A DNA stretch of 64,000 nucleotides, taken from NCBI GenBank assembly GCA_017405465.1, contig JAFRAJ010000039.1, positions 1 to 64,000 of the forward strand, written 5' to 3'. Below are positions 41,239 to 48,527 of the stretch, in pieces. A program made the translations under genes and the position numbers. Source of the stretch: Oscillospiraceae bacterium (GTDB lineage: Bacteria > Bacillota > Clostridia > Oscillospirales > Ruminococcaceae). Within the stretch, counting starts at the first letter, position 1. Every line of letters begins with the position of its first letter. The notes beneath the pieces were generated by a model. The model did no database searches and had not been told where the DNA came from. It saw nothing but the letters and a program-made list of their open reading frames with translations.

Positions 41239-42741
41239 TTATCTGTTCTTTTTGACAAGAACTTCCATTGCCTCACTGGGTTTGTCCACACAGGGCTCGA
41301 CTACGTCGTTGAACCATACTGCATTGGGCTCAGCTGTTGTGAACGGTTTCCAGAGGGGCATCGGTGTTCCGTCATTATCAGGACCGTTAGGATCGCCGCT
41401 GCGGAAGAAGTTTGCCCAGTAGTTGCACATCTGTCTCGCAAGATCCATGTGTTTGCCCTTGAAAGGTCTCCAGCATTTTGCAAGGTTCTCAAAGAAGAAC
41501 CAGAGATCTACTGAGTGGAACGTTCCGGGGTTATCCCATCCGGGGATCTCAGCGTTGAACACGTAATAATATACAGGTTCTGTTACGCCGGCAGCCTCGT
41601 TCTTCTCGACGAAGGAACGTACGGCGAGTTCAATGCCGCTTACATTTGCCATCGCCTTGGCAGTTTCAAGATCATCGCCGCAGGCTTTCAGGAATTCTTC
41701 AGCATAGTCGCCGAGAGCGGCAGTGACTTTCTCCTTAAACTCATCCATCGTGTCAGCTTCGATGAAGGATCTGAACTCATCCTGTGTTCTTCCGATGATG
41801 AGCGGTACACGCAGACGTTTTCCCTCTGAGATTCTCTTAAGAGGATCTCCAAGCAGGAACTTGCCATCCGGTACAGACCCAAAACGGGCTCTGAATTCGG
41901 TCTCGAATTCAACACCTTTATCTCTCAGAGTAACAGCATCGATTGCTCTGGCTTCTGCAAGAGTCTTTACACCCATGAATTCAAAGAATTTTTCGCCCTG
42001 TGCCTGTGCTTCTTCGAAATTCTGGCGCCTGCGTTCATCATAAACACCGGCAAACATTCCGCTCATGATGACGGCTTTCTGGAACAGACCTTCATTATCG
42101 GGGCAGGAGAGCTGAGAACATACGCTTCCGCCGCCTGCGGACTGTCCGCCTATTGTAATATTGTTCGGATCTCCGCCGAAAGCATCAATGTTCCTCTTGA
42201 CCCAGCGTGTACCTGCCTGCTGGTCGAGGTTTCCGAAGTTTGTAGGAGCATTGGGCTGAGTAGCTGTGAGCTCAGGGTGGGCAAGGAATCCGAATACATT
42301 CAGACGATAGTTTACGGTGACTACTACAACGCCTCTTCTGGCGATGCGCTCACCATCGAACTCCATTTCAGCAGGGTTTCCTTCTCTGAGACCGCCGCCG
42401 AAATACCATACATAGACCGGCAGCTTCTCATCCGTGCTTTTGGCTGGAGTCCAAACATTGAGATACAGGCAATCTTCATCCATCGGGATCTCAGGATCTA
42501 CGTTCCATTCTCTGGTGTAGATATTGTTGGGATCAAGGCCCGGGATGTGCTGCATGGATATAGGAGCGAAATTCCAGCACTTCAGTTCACCTTCCCAAGG
42601 GATGACAGGCTGAGGAGCACGCCAGCGGTTTTCACCAACAGGAGGAGCTGCAAAGGGGATTCCTTTAAATGCAGTTACGCGGGGATCAGCTGCAGGAATA
42701 CCTACGACAACGCCACCTTCGACAGTAGCTTTTCTGATCAT
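41239..42741 (-). CDS. Type-B carboxylesterase, first of a tandem pair
   Basis: This 500-residue paralogue of the neighbouring esterase shares the opening FKGIPFAAPPVGENRWRAPQ, the block EDCLYLNVWTPAKS, the nucleophile elbow IGGQSAGGGSV and FHSVDLWFFFENLAKCWRPF with the catalytic His. The pair most likely arose by tandem duplication and then diverged in the middle cap region, which suggests different substrates. AAGGAG precedes the ATG. There is no signal peptide. The two genes form one operon with the promoter in the gap at 42742-42963. Confidence 0.9.
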   Translation of the reverse strand: MIRKATVEGGVVVGIPAADPRVTAFKGIPFAAPPVGENRWRAPQPVIPWEGELKCWNFAPISMQHIPGLDPNNIYTREWNVDPEIPMDEDCLYLNVWTPAKSTDEKLPVYVWYFGGGLREGNPAEMEFDGERIARRGVVVVTVNYRLNVFGFLAHPELTATQPNAPTNFGNLDQQAGTRWVKRNIDAFGGDPNNITIGGQSAGGGSVCSQLSCPDNEGLFQKAVIMSGMFAGVYDERRRQNFEEAQAQGEKFFEFMGVKTLAEARAIDAVTLRDKGVEFETEFRARFGSVPDGKFLLGDPLKRISEGKRLRVPLIIGRTQDEFRSFIEADTMDEFKEKVTAALGDYAEEFLKACGDDLETAKAMANVSGIELAVRSFVEKNEAAGVTEPVYYYVFNAEIPGWDNPGTFHSVDLWFFFENLAKCWRPFKGKHMDLARQMCNYWANFFRSGDPNGPDNDGTPMPLWKPFTTAEPNAVWFNDVVEPCVDKPSEAMEVLVKKNR

Positions 42742-42913
42742 TTGATTACTCCTTTCATTTATGCATAAGGCACAAATCTTTCAGCATATTCAACAACTGT
42801 AAGAAGTCTTTGTCTTATGTCTTTTTCTAAATGTTACCATAATTGAAGAATGATTCAAACAAAATCAGACATTAGCCTGTAATATTTGCAAAAGCTAATA
42901 GTATAAGAAAAAG

Positions 42914-42941
42914 ACTGCCGCATCATTACTGATACGGCAGT
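42914..42941 (-). terminator. Intrinsic terminator after nfnB
   Basis: On the minus strand ACTGCCGTATCA and TGATGCGGCAGT pair (one G-U), followed by CTTTTTC. It lies 22 nt after the nfnB stop. Confidence 0.85.
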
Positions 42942-42963
42942 TTCATGATTTGTTGAGAATCAG

Positions 42964-44373
42964 TTATTTGCTGAGATACTCGTGAATGGATTTTGCGGCA
43001 AGTTTGCCGGCACCCATTGCGGAGATAACTGTTGCAGCACCTGTTACGGCGTCTCCACCAGCATAAACACCTTCTTTGGAAGTAGCACCATTGTCGTCAA
43101 CGATGATTCCGCCGTGGCTGTTTACATCGAGACCGGCTGTTGTATTCTTGATCAGCGGGTTGGGGGATGTACCGATGGCCATGACTACGGTATCTACGTC
43201 GAGGACGAATTCGCTTCCCTCTACGGGAATAGGACGACGGCGGCCTCTTTCATCAGGCTCACCGAGCTCCATGCGGATGCACTTCATACCTGTTACGAAT
43301 CCGTTCTTGGGGTCACGTCTGTCATCAGGGTTGTTATAGCCGAGAATCTCAACAGGATTGTTGAGAAGCTTGAAGATGATGCCCTCTTCTTTGGCGTGTT
43401 CAACTTCTTCACGACGTGCGGGAAGTTCTTCTTCAGAACGACGATAAACAATGTAAACATTGTCAGCACCGAGTCTGAGAGCAGTTCTTGCAGCGTCCAT
43501 AGCAACGTTTCCGCCGCCGACAACGGCCACATTTCCGCCCTTCATGATAGGAGTTACAGGATCATCCTCGTAAGCCTTCATGAGGTTAGAACGGGTAAGG
43601 AACTCGTTGGCACTGTAAACGCCTTTCAGAGATTCACCGGGGATTCCCATGAAGTTGGGGAGGCCGGCACCAGAACCGACATAAACAGCTTCGTAACCCT
43701 GCTCGAAGAGCTCATCAACTGTGAGGGTCTTGCCGATAACAACGTTGGTCTCGACATCGACGCCCATAGCGACGAGGTTATCGACTTCCTGCTGTACGAT
43801 AGCCTTGGGAAGACGGAACTCAGGAATACCATAAACAAGAACACCGCCGGCAGTATGGAGAGCTTCGAAAACGGTGACTTTGTATCCGAGCTTGGCGAGG
43901 TCGCCTGCGCAGGTCAAACCGGAAGGACCGGATCCGACGATAGCGACTTTGTGTCCGTTGAAAGGAGCGGGAACGGGTTTCTGATCACTGTGATCTCTGT
44001 GCCAGTCAGCTACGAAACGCTCAAGACGGCCGATGCCAACAGGTTCGCCTTTGATTCCGCGGACGCACTTTGATTCGCACTGGGTTTCCTGCGGGCATAC
44101 ACGGCCGCAGACTGCGGGGAGAGAAGATGTCTCATGGATCACCTGATAGGCGCCTTCGAAATCTCCTTCTTTTATCTTCTCAATGAATTCAGGAATGTGA
44201 ACATTAACAGGGCAGCCGGAAACGCAAGGCATATTCTTGCAGTGCAGGCAGCGCTGGGCTTCGTCAAGAGCTATCTCTTCGGTATAGCCGATAGCGACCT
44301 CATGGAAGTTATGTGCACGTACCAGAGGATCCTGTGATGGCATGGGATTCTTTACAAGACTCATGTTGGGCAT
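42964..44373 (-). CDS. nfnB: NfnB, large subunit of NADH-dependent reduced ferredoxin:NADP oxidoreductase
   Basis: The partner subunit NfnA is encoded directly upstream, which marks this as the large subunit of the electron-bifurcating transhydrogenase rather than a glutamate synthase small subunit, which it closely resembles. The N-terminal region has two sets of cysteines for [4Fe-4S] clusters (CLHCKNMPCVSGCPV and CGRVCPQETQCESKCVRG). Then come the FAD site VAIVGSGPSGLTCAGDLAKLG and the NADP site VAVVGGGNVAMDAARTALRLG. The C-terminal GGDAVTGAATVISAMGAGK is the second FAD motif. At 469 residues it matches NfnB. GGAGG precedes the ATG. Confidence 0.9.
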   Translation of the reverse strand: MPNMSLVKNPMPSQDPLVRAHNFHEVAIGYTEEIALDEAQRCLHCKNMPCVSGCPVNVHIPEFIEKIKEGDFEGAYQVIHETSSLPAVCGRVCPQETQCESKCVRGIKGEPVGIGRLERFVADWHRDHSDQKPVPAPFNGHKVAIVGSGPSGLTCAGDLAKLGYKVTVFEALHTAGGVLVYGIPEFRLPKAIVQQEVDNLVAMGVDVETNVVIGKTLTVDELFEQGYEAVYVGSGAGLPNFMGIPGESLKGVYSANEFLTRSNLMKAYEDDPVTPIMKGGNVAVVGGGNVAMDAARTALRLGADNVYIVYRRSEEELPARREEVEHAKEEGIIFKLLNNPVEILGYNNPDDRRDPKNGFVTGMKCIRMELGEPDERGRRRPIPVEGSEFVLDVDTVVMAIGTSPNPLIKNTTAGLDVNSHGGIIVDDNGATSKEGVYAGGDAVTGAATVISAMGAGKLAAKSIHEYLSK

Positions 44374-44374
44374 A

Positions 44375-45226
44375 TCAGTTTACCTCCTTAAAGAGATTGC
44401 AGGCTTCTTCATAAGCATGACGCTCGAAAGGAACATACATTGTTCCGCGGGACATCGCTTCATCGAAATCAACTTCGTATCCGTTGAAATCGGGGCCGTC
44501 AACGCAGGCGAACTTTGTGACTTTCTTTCCGTCCTGATTGAGAGTGAGTCTGCATCCGCCGCACATTCCGGTTCCGTCGATCATGATCGGGTTCATGGAT
44601 ACTGTGCAGGGGATACCAGTGGGCTGGCATGCAGCAACAACGAATTTCATCATGATCAGGGGGCCGATTGTGATGACCTGATCATATGTTTCACCATTTT
44701 CAAAGAGCTCCTTAAGAGGAACGGTAACGTTTCCTTCGCGGCCATATGAACCGTCATCTGTCATAACGATGAGCTCATCAGAACAGGCGCGGAAATCATC
44801 CTCGAGTATGAGCAGATCCTTAGTGCGGAATCCGATGATGGAAGTGACGTTTGCACCGAGCTCATGAAGCTTCTGGGCGATAGGAAGTGCGATCGCGCAT
44901 CCGACGCCGCCTCCGACGATGCATACCTTCTTCAGACCGTCAAGATGTGTTGCTACTCCGAGAGGACCTACGAAGTCCTGAATGTAGTCTCCGACGTTCT
45001 TATGGTTGAGTTTTTCTGTGGTGGCACCGACGATCTGGAATATGATCTTGACGTTGCCTTTTTCGCGGTCGTAACCTGCTACCGTCAGAGGGATGCGCTC
45101 TCCCTTTTCATCAACGCGGAGGATGATGAACTGGCCGGGCTCTGCTTTGGCTGCGACCAGCGGCGCTTCGATCTGCATCATGGTAACTGTGGGGTTAAGG
45201 CTGACCTTATCCACGATTTTGTACAT
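44375..45226 (-). CDS. nfnA: NfnA, small subunit of NADH-dependent reduced ferredoxin:NADP oxidoreductase
   Basis: This 283-residue ferredoxin-NADP reductase-type subunit holds FAD, NAD and a [2Fe-2S] cluster. Visible parts are the FAD-binding PGQFIILRVDEKGERIPLTV, the NAD-binding VCIVGGGVGCAIALPIAQKL and the cluster ligands in GTGMCGGCRLTL and FACVDGPDF. Together with NfnB it couples NADPH oxidation by NAD and ferredoxin in reversible bifurcation, a hallmark of strict anaerobes. The alternative family names (sulfide dehydrogenase, dihydroorotate dehydrogenase electron-transfer subunit) reflect the same fold. AAAGGAGA precedes the ATG. Its stop is 1 nt from the nfnB start. Confidence 0.9.
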   Translation of the reverse strand: MYKIVDKVSLNPTVTMMQIEAPLVAAKAEPGQFIILRVDEKGERIPLTVAGYDREKGNVKIIFQIVGATTEKLNHKNVGDYIQDFVGPLGVATHLDGLKKVCIVGGGVGCAIALPIAQKLHELGANVTSIIGFRTKDLLILEDDFRACSDELIVMTDDGSYGREGNVTVPLKELFENGETYDQVITIGPLIMMKFVVAACQPTGIPCTVSMNPIMIDGTGMCGGCRLTLNQDGKKVTKFACVDGPDFNGYEVDFDEAMSRGTMYVPFERHAYEEACNLFKEVN

Positions 45227-45288
45227 GTTCAGTCTCCTTTTTGCCGTTTGATTTCTTTTATAGTACTTTCGTTAGTACACACAAATAC

Positions 45289-45313
45289 ATGCGGGCAATT
45301 ATAATGCCCGCAT
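45289..45313. terminator. Hairpin downstream of the arabinofuranosidase gene
   Basis: ATGCGGGCA and TGCCCGCAT form a perfect 9-bp stem with an AT-rich loop, between the GH51 stop and the nfnA promoter region. The T run is weak. Confidence 0.5.
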
Positions 45314-45436
45314 GCATTAATATAACATATCAATATATGTGCCGCAATAGACGTAAAGTCTCAAAAAGAACGTGTAAACATAGAAAATAATGTACTATTT
45401 CGCTGTTTATTTGCCAGTTGCGACAAACTGCTCTTT

Positions 45437-46885
45437 TTATGAGAGTCTGATGAGGTTCCAGGAAAGGGGAAGTAGCTTTGTGCTCAGGCAGTTTCCACTG
45501 ACATCAGCTTTCTCAGTGACTGTATCCATTCCGCGGATCGTCATGACTTCTGCATTTTTGTATTCACTGATTCCTGTGAAATCTAGCGTGAGTTCAGCAT
45601 CTTCGTTCTCATTCCTGTTGACGACAAAGACAGAGAGTGAACCATCATCACAAAGAACCACTGCGCTGTCAAGGAATGACACATCTTTATAAAGCTTGCA
45701 GTCATATGTAGGAGCATCTACTATCGGCTTTATGGATGTTCCTCTTCCGAAGTTGGAAGCATACATAAGAGGCTTATAGATCGTTCTAACATACGCTCTT
45801 CCACCGGGCTCTGTTGTGATCGGAGCGATAACATTGATCAGCTGTGCGAAGCACGAGATCTTGACCATATCAGCGTTTCTGATAAGTGCATTCATGAGAG
45901 TGCCGACTACCAGAGTATCGACATCGTCATAATCTTCCTGGTCGATCGCGCGTCCTACTACCCACTTTTCAGGAGGAGTCTGTTCTGTTGAATAATGATA
46001 CCAGACGTTCCATTCGTCAAATGAGAGATAGACGTCATGATCGCCCTTCTGCTCAAGTTTGGCCTGCTTGCATATGGAGCCGATGTACTGAATCATGTTC
46101 TCCATATCGATGTTGCTTGCCAGGAATGTGGGGTTATCATGATCATCATTGCGGTAATAGCTGTGAAGTGATACATAATTGACATCCTGATAGCAGTGCT
46201 TTAGGACGGTCTTTTCCCATTCTCCATAGGTCTTCATGCTGGTGTTTGAGCTTCCGCAGGCGACCAGTTCGATGTCCGGATCGATCCATTTCATCATCTT
46301 GGCAGTCTCGTGAGCGATCCTGCCGTATTCCTCTGCAGTTTTTCCGCAGATCTGCCAGGGACCGTCCATCTCATTGCCAAGGCACCACAGTTTCACATTG
46401 TAGGGCTCTTTGTGACCGTTACGGGCCCTGAGCTGGGCATAATAGGTGGGAGTAGTTCCGTTAACATATTCCACTAGATCGGCGGCATCCTGAGGCGTTC
46501 CGGTTCCGAGGTTTACAGCCAGCATTGGCTCTACACCAAGTCTTTCGCACCAGCGAAGGAACTCATCGGTTCCGACTAGGTTCGGCTCGATCTGGAACCA
46601 AGCGAGATCCAGTCTTGCAGGACGTTCCTCTTTAGGACCGATTCCGTCTTTCCAACGGTATCCAGACAGGAAGTTTCCACCGGGGTAGCGGATGTGAGAA
46701 AGGTTGAGAGGTCTGACGAGATCCATAACATCCTTTCTGAAACCAAATTCATCTGCTGTAGGATGATCCGGTTCATAGATGCCTGTGTAGATAGCTCTTC
46801 CCATGTGTTCAACGAATGAACTGTAAATTCTGTCGTCAATCTTAGACACTATATTGTCTTTACTGACTCTGATAGAAGCCTTCAA
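45437..46885 (-). CDS. Alpha-L-arabinofuranosidase, GH51
   Basis: It releases terminal arabinofuranose from arabinan or arabinoxylan oligosaccharides. The 482-residue protein has the family opening IDDRIYSSFVEHMGRAIYTGIYEP, RYPGGNFLSGYRW, the acid/base Glu in CLGNEMDGPW and the nucleophile Glu in FDEWNVWYHY. There is no signal peptide, so it is intracellular, as usual for GH51. The likely start is a TTG at 46885 (MKASIRVSKD), 9 nt after GGGAGGA; this matches how family members begin, whereas the longer frame to 46903 runs into the ribosome site. It follows the histidine phosphatase gene on the same strand. Confidence 0.92.
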   Translation of the reverse strand: MKASIRVSKDNIVSKIDDRIYSSFVEHMGRAIYTGIYEPDHPTADEFGFRKDVMDLVRPLNLSHIRYPGGNFLSGYRWKDGIGPKEERPARLDLAWFQIEPNLVGTDEFLRWCERLGVEPMLAVNLGTGTPQDAADLVEYVNGTTPTYYAQLRARNGHKEPYNVKLWCLGNEMDGPWQICGKTAEEYGRIAHETAKMMKWIDPDIELVACGSSNTSMKTYGEWEKTVLKHCYQDVNYVSLHSYYRNDDHDNPTFLASNIDMENMIQYIGSICKQAKLEQKGDHDVYLSFDEWNVWYHYSTEQTPPEKWVVGRAIDQEDYDDVDTLVVGTLMNALIRNADMVKISCFAQLINVIAPITTEPGGRAYVRTIYKPLMYASNFGRGTSIKPIVDAPTYDCKLYKDVSFLDSAVVLCDDGSLSVFVVNRNENEDAELTLDFTGISEYKNAEVMTIRGMDTVTEKADVSGNCLSTKLLPLSWNLIRLS

Positions 46886-46946
46886 AACTAGTATCCTCCC
46901 CAAAAAAGATATGTGGTTTCTCCGATAATGTCATTATAAACAAGGG

Positions 46947-46969
46947 GCGGCAGTATAGTCTACTGCCGC
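46947..46969 (-). terminator. Hairpin between histidine phosphatase and GH51 genes
   Basis: GCGGCAGTA and TACTGCCGC form a perfect 9-bp stem with a 5-nt loop. It is followed on the minus strand by a weak T run, and it shares the GCGGCAGTA sequence with the hairpin at 35896. Confidence 0.55.
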
Positions 46970-46994
46970 AAATGCATAACTAATATAGCAAAAC

Positions 46995-47651
46995 TCAATA
47001 CATATCGTCGTATGGGTCTTCTTCATCATGAGGTAAAGCTTCACTCGGAATATCTCCAAAATATTCAAGCACAGGTTCTCTTATGAACAGGGAAGGATCT
47101 GCACGGAGCATGAACCCGCAGCCTGCTTCACAGTTCCAGTCATACTGTGAAAGCTTAGGGTATGCAAGGGCTGCAAGAACAGTGCTGATCACTCCTGCGT
47201 GCGTGACGACTGCAGCATTCGTAACGCCTCTTCTCATCATGTCGTCTACGATCTGGATGATTCCCATGCGGCATCTGACATAAAAGGCTTTGGACGGCTC
47301 TACGCCGGCTGGTGCATATTCAGAACCGGGTACGATCCACTTTGCGAATTCCGGATCATCGCGCAGCTGTGCCATGGTCTTGCCTTCAAAAGGCCCAAAA
47401 GATGCCTCTCTCAGATTCTCTACAGCAGTATAATCGCAGCCAGGAAATAGGATCTCAGCTGTTTGACGGGCACGGAGCAGGGGACTTGCATACACTTCAT
47501 CCACATAAGGATAATCGTACTGTTCCATCAGTTCATAAAGCTGATTGACCCCTTCTTCACAGAGGGGAGGATCAAGAGTGCCGCAGTATCTGCCGTCAAG
47601 ATTGTATTCAGTCAGTCCGTGGCGGATCATATACAGTTTATATGTCTTCAA
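46995..47651 (-). CDS. Histidine phosphatase superfamily protein (phosphoglycerate mutase-like)
   Basis: The 218-residue protein opens with the catalytic signature LYMIRHGLTEYNLDGRYCG (RHG with the phosphorylated His). It also has YASPLLRARQTAEIL and VVTHAGVISTVLAALAY with the second catalytic His. Members act on many phosphomonoesters, including alpha-ribazole phosphate and sugar phosphates; the substrate here is unknown. The start is a TTG, 9 nt after AAGGAG; the next ATG would remove the strand before the RHG motif. Confidence 0.88.
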   Translation of the reverse strand: MKTYKLYMIRHGLTEYNLDGRYCGTLDPPLCEEGVNQLYELMEQYDYPYVDEVYASPLLRARQTAEILFPGCDYTAVENLREASFGPFEGKTMAQLRDDPEFAKWIVPGSEYAPAGVEPSKAFYVRCRMGIIQIVDDMMRRGVTNAAVVTHAGVISTVLAALAYPKLSQYDWNCEAGCGFMLRADPSLFIREPVLEYFGDIPSEALPHDEEDPYDDMY

Positions 47652-47714
47652 TTTCAGTAACTCCTTTACAATAGTCTGTACAAAAAAATCCTTTTATTTT
47701 GGCATAAAAAACAA

Positions 47715-47743
47715 TTTACACACGGTATTATTGAAAGTATAAT
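47715..47743 (+). promoter_or_regulatory. Sigma-A promoter for the XRE regulator
   Basis: TTTACA (47715-47720) and TATAAT (47738-47743) are separated by 17 nt, 42 nt before the ATG. Confidence 0.65.
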
Positions 47744-47784
47744 CACAAATACACTTTGTAGTTTAGACGAGAAGGTATATCTCG

Positions 47785-48474
47785 ATGTCCGGCAACACCA
47801 GTTTCAGCAGAATACTTACTCTTCTGAGGAAGGAAAGAGGCCTTACTCAGAAGGAGGCCGCAGCCAGTCTAGGAATCTCCCAGGCATTGCTTTCCCATTA
47901 CGAGAAAGGAATTCGTGAGTGCGGCCTTGATTTTGTAGTTAAAGCTGCTGAATTCTATGGTGTTTCTTGTGACTATCTTCTCGGCAGATCGCCTGACAGG
48001 AGCGGTTTGACACTCTCGGTGGAAGATATTCCGGAAGACATCAATGACCCTGATGATTCAAGATACCGCGGTAGTCTTCTTCCGGTGCTCAGCAAGAAGC
48101 TGCTCATCAACTCTCTCAGCATATTATATGATATGCTGCTCAGAGAACCGGATAAAGATCTCGTGTCAGAGATAACTAACTATCTAAATGCTTCTGTATA
48201 TAAAATGTTCAGAATGGTGTATTCCAGCTGTGCACGTAACCAGGATAAACTGTTCTCTATACCAGAAAAACTGTACACAGGATATATGGATGCTTCAATG
48301 AGCAAAAGCGAGGCAGAACTGAGAGATATACTCTCACAGCAGCCTGTCAAGCATGAAGCTGTCGATACTAACGAATTCCAGACTTCCAGCGAAAAGCTTT
48401 CTAACGAGTATCCGCAGCTGGCATCATCTCTTTTCAATCTCATTCAGCAGAGTGAGAAGAAAGCCAATGACTGA
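47785..48474 (+). CDS. XRE-family helix-turn-helix regulator
   Basis: Residues 8-65 are a Cro/CI-type HTH (LRKERGLTQKEAAASLGISQALLSHYEKG) followed by the clostridial FYGVSCDYLLGRS extension. The remaining about 160 residues are helical with no recognised ligand domain. DNA binding is likely; the target is unknown, but the gene is transcribed divergently from the histidine phosphatase gene and could act on that gap. The ATG has AGAAGG at 10 nt. The 229-residue length is longer than a minimal HTH protein and suggests a sensing or oligomerising half. Confidence 0.88.
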   Translation: MSGNTSFSRILTLLRKERGLTQKEAAASLGISQALLSHYEKGIRECGLDFVVKAAEFYGVSCDYLLGRSPDRSGLTLSVEDIPEDINDPDDSRYRGSLLPVLSKKLLINSLSILYDMLLREPDKDLVSEITNYLNASVYKMFRMVYSSCARNQDKLFSIPEKLYTGYMDASMSKSEAELRDILSQQPVKHEAVDTNEFQTSSEKLSNEYPQLASSLFNLIQQSEKKAND

Positions 48475-48496
48475 TCTTCCATAAAGATTAATATAC

Positions 48497-48521
48497 GCCC
48501 GGGGCAAAGCCCCGGGCTTTT
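48497..48521 (+). terminator. Intrinsic terminator after the XRE gene
   Basis: GCCCGGGGC and GCCCCGGGC form a perfect 9-bp G+C stem with loop AAA, followed by TTTTG. It lies between convergent genes. Confidence 0.9.
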
Positions 48522-48527
48522 GTTATC

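Noticed and set aside
42982..44073. Open frame of about 363 codons on the plus strand opposite nfnB
   Set aside because: It is a mirror of a conserved gene, with Cys/Val/Asp-rich composition expected from the antisense frame and no homology pattern.
42964..44373. Glutamate synthase small subunit (gltD-like) call
   Set aside because: No large glutamate synthase subunit is nearby, and an NfnA-type gene is 1 nt upstream, which favours NfnAB.
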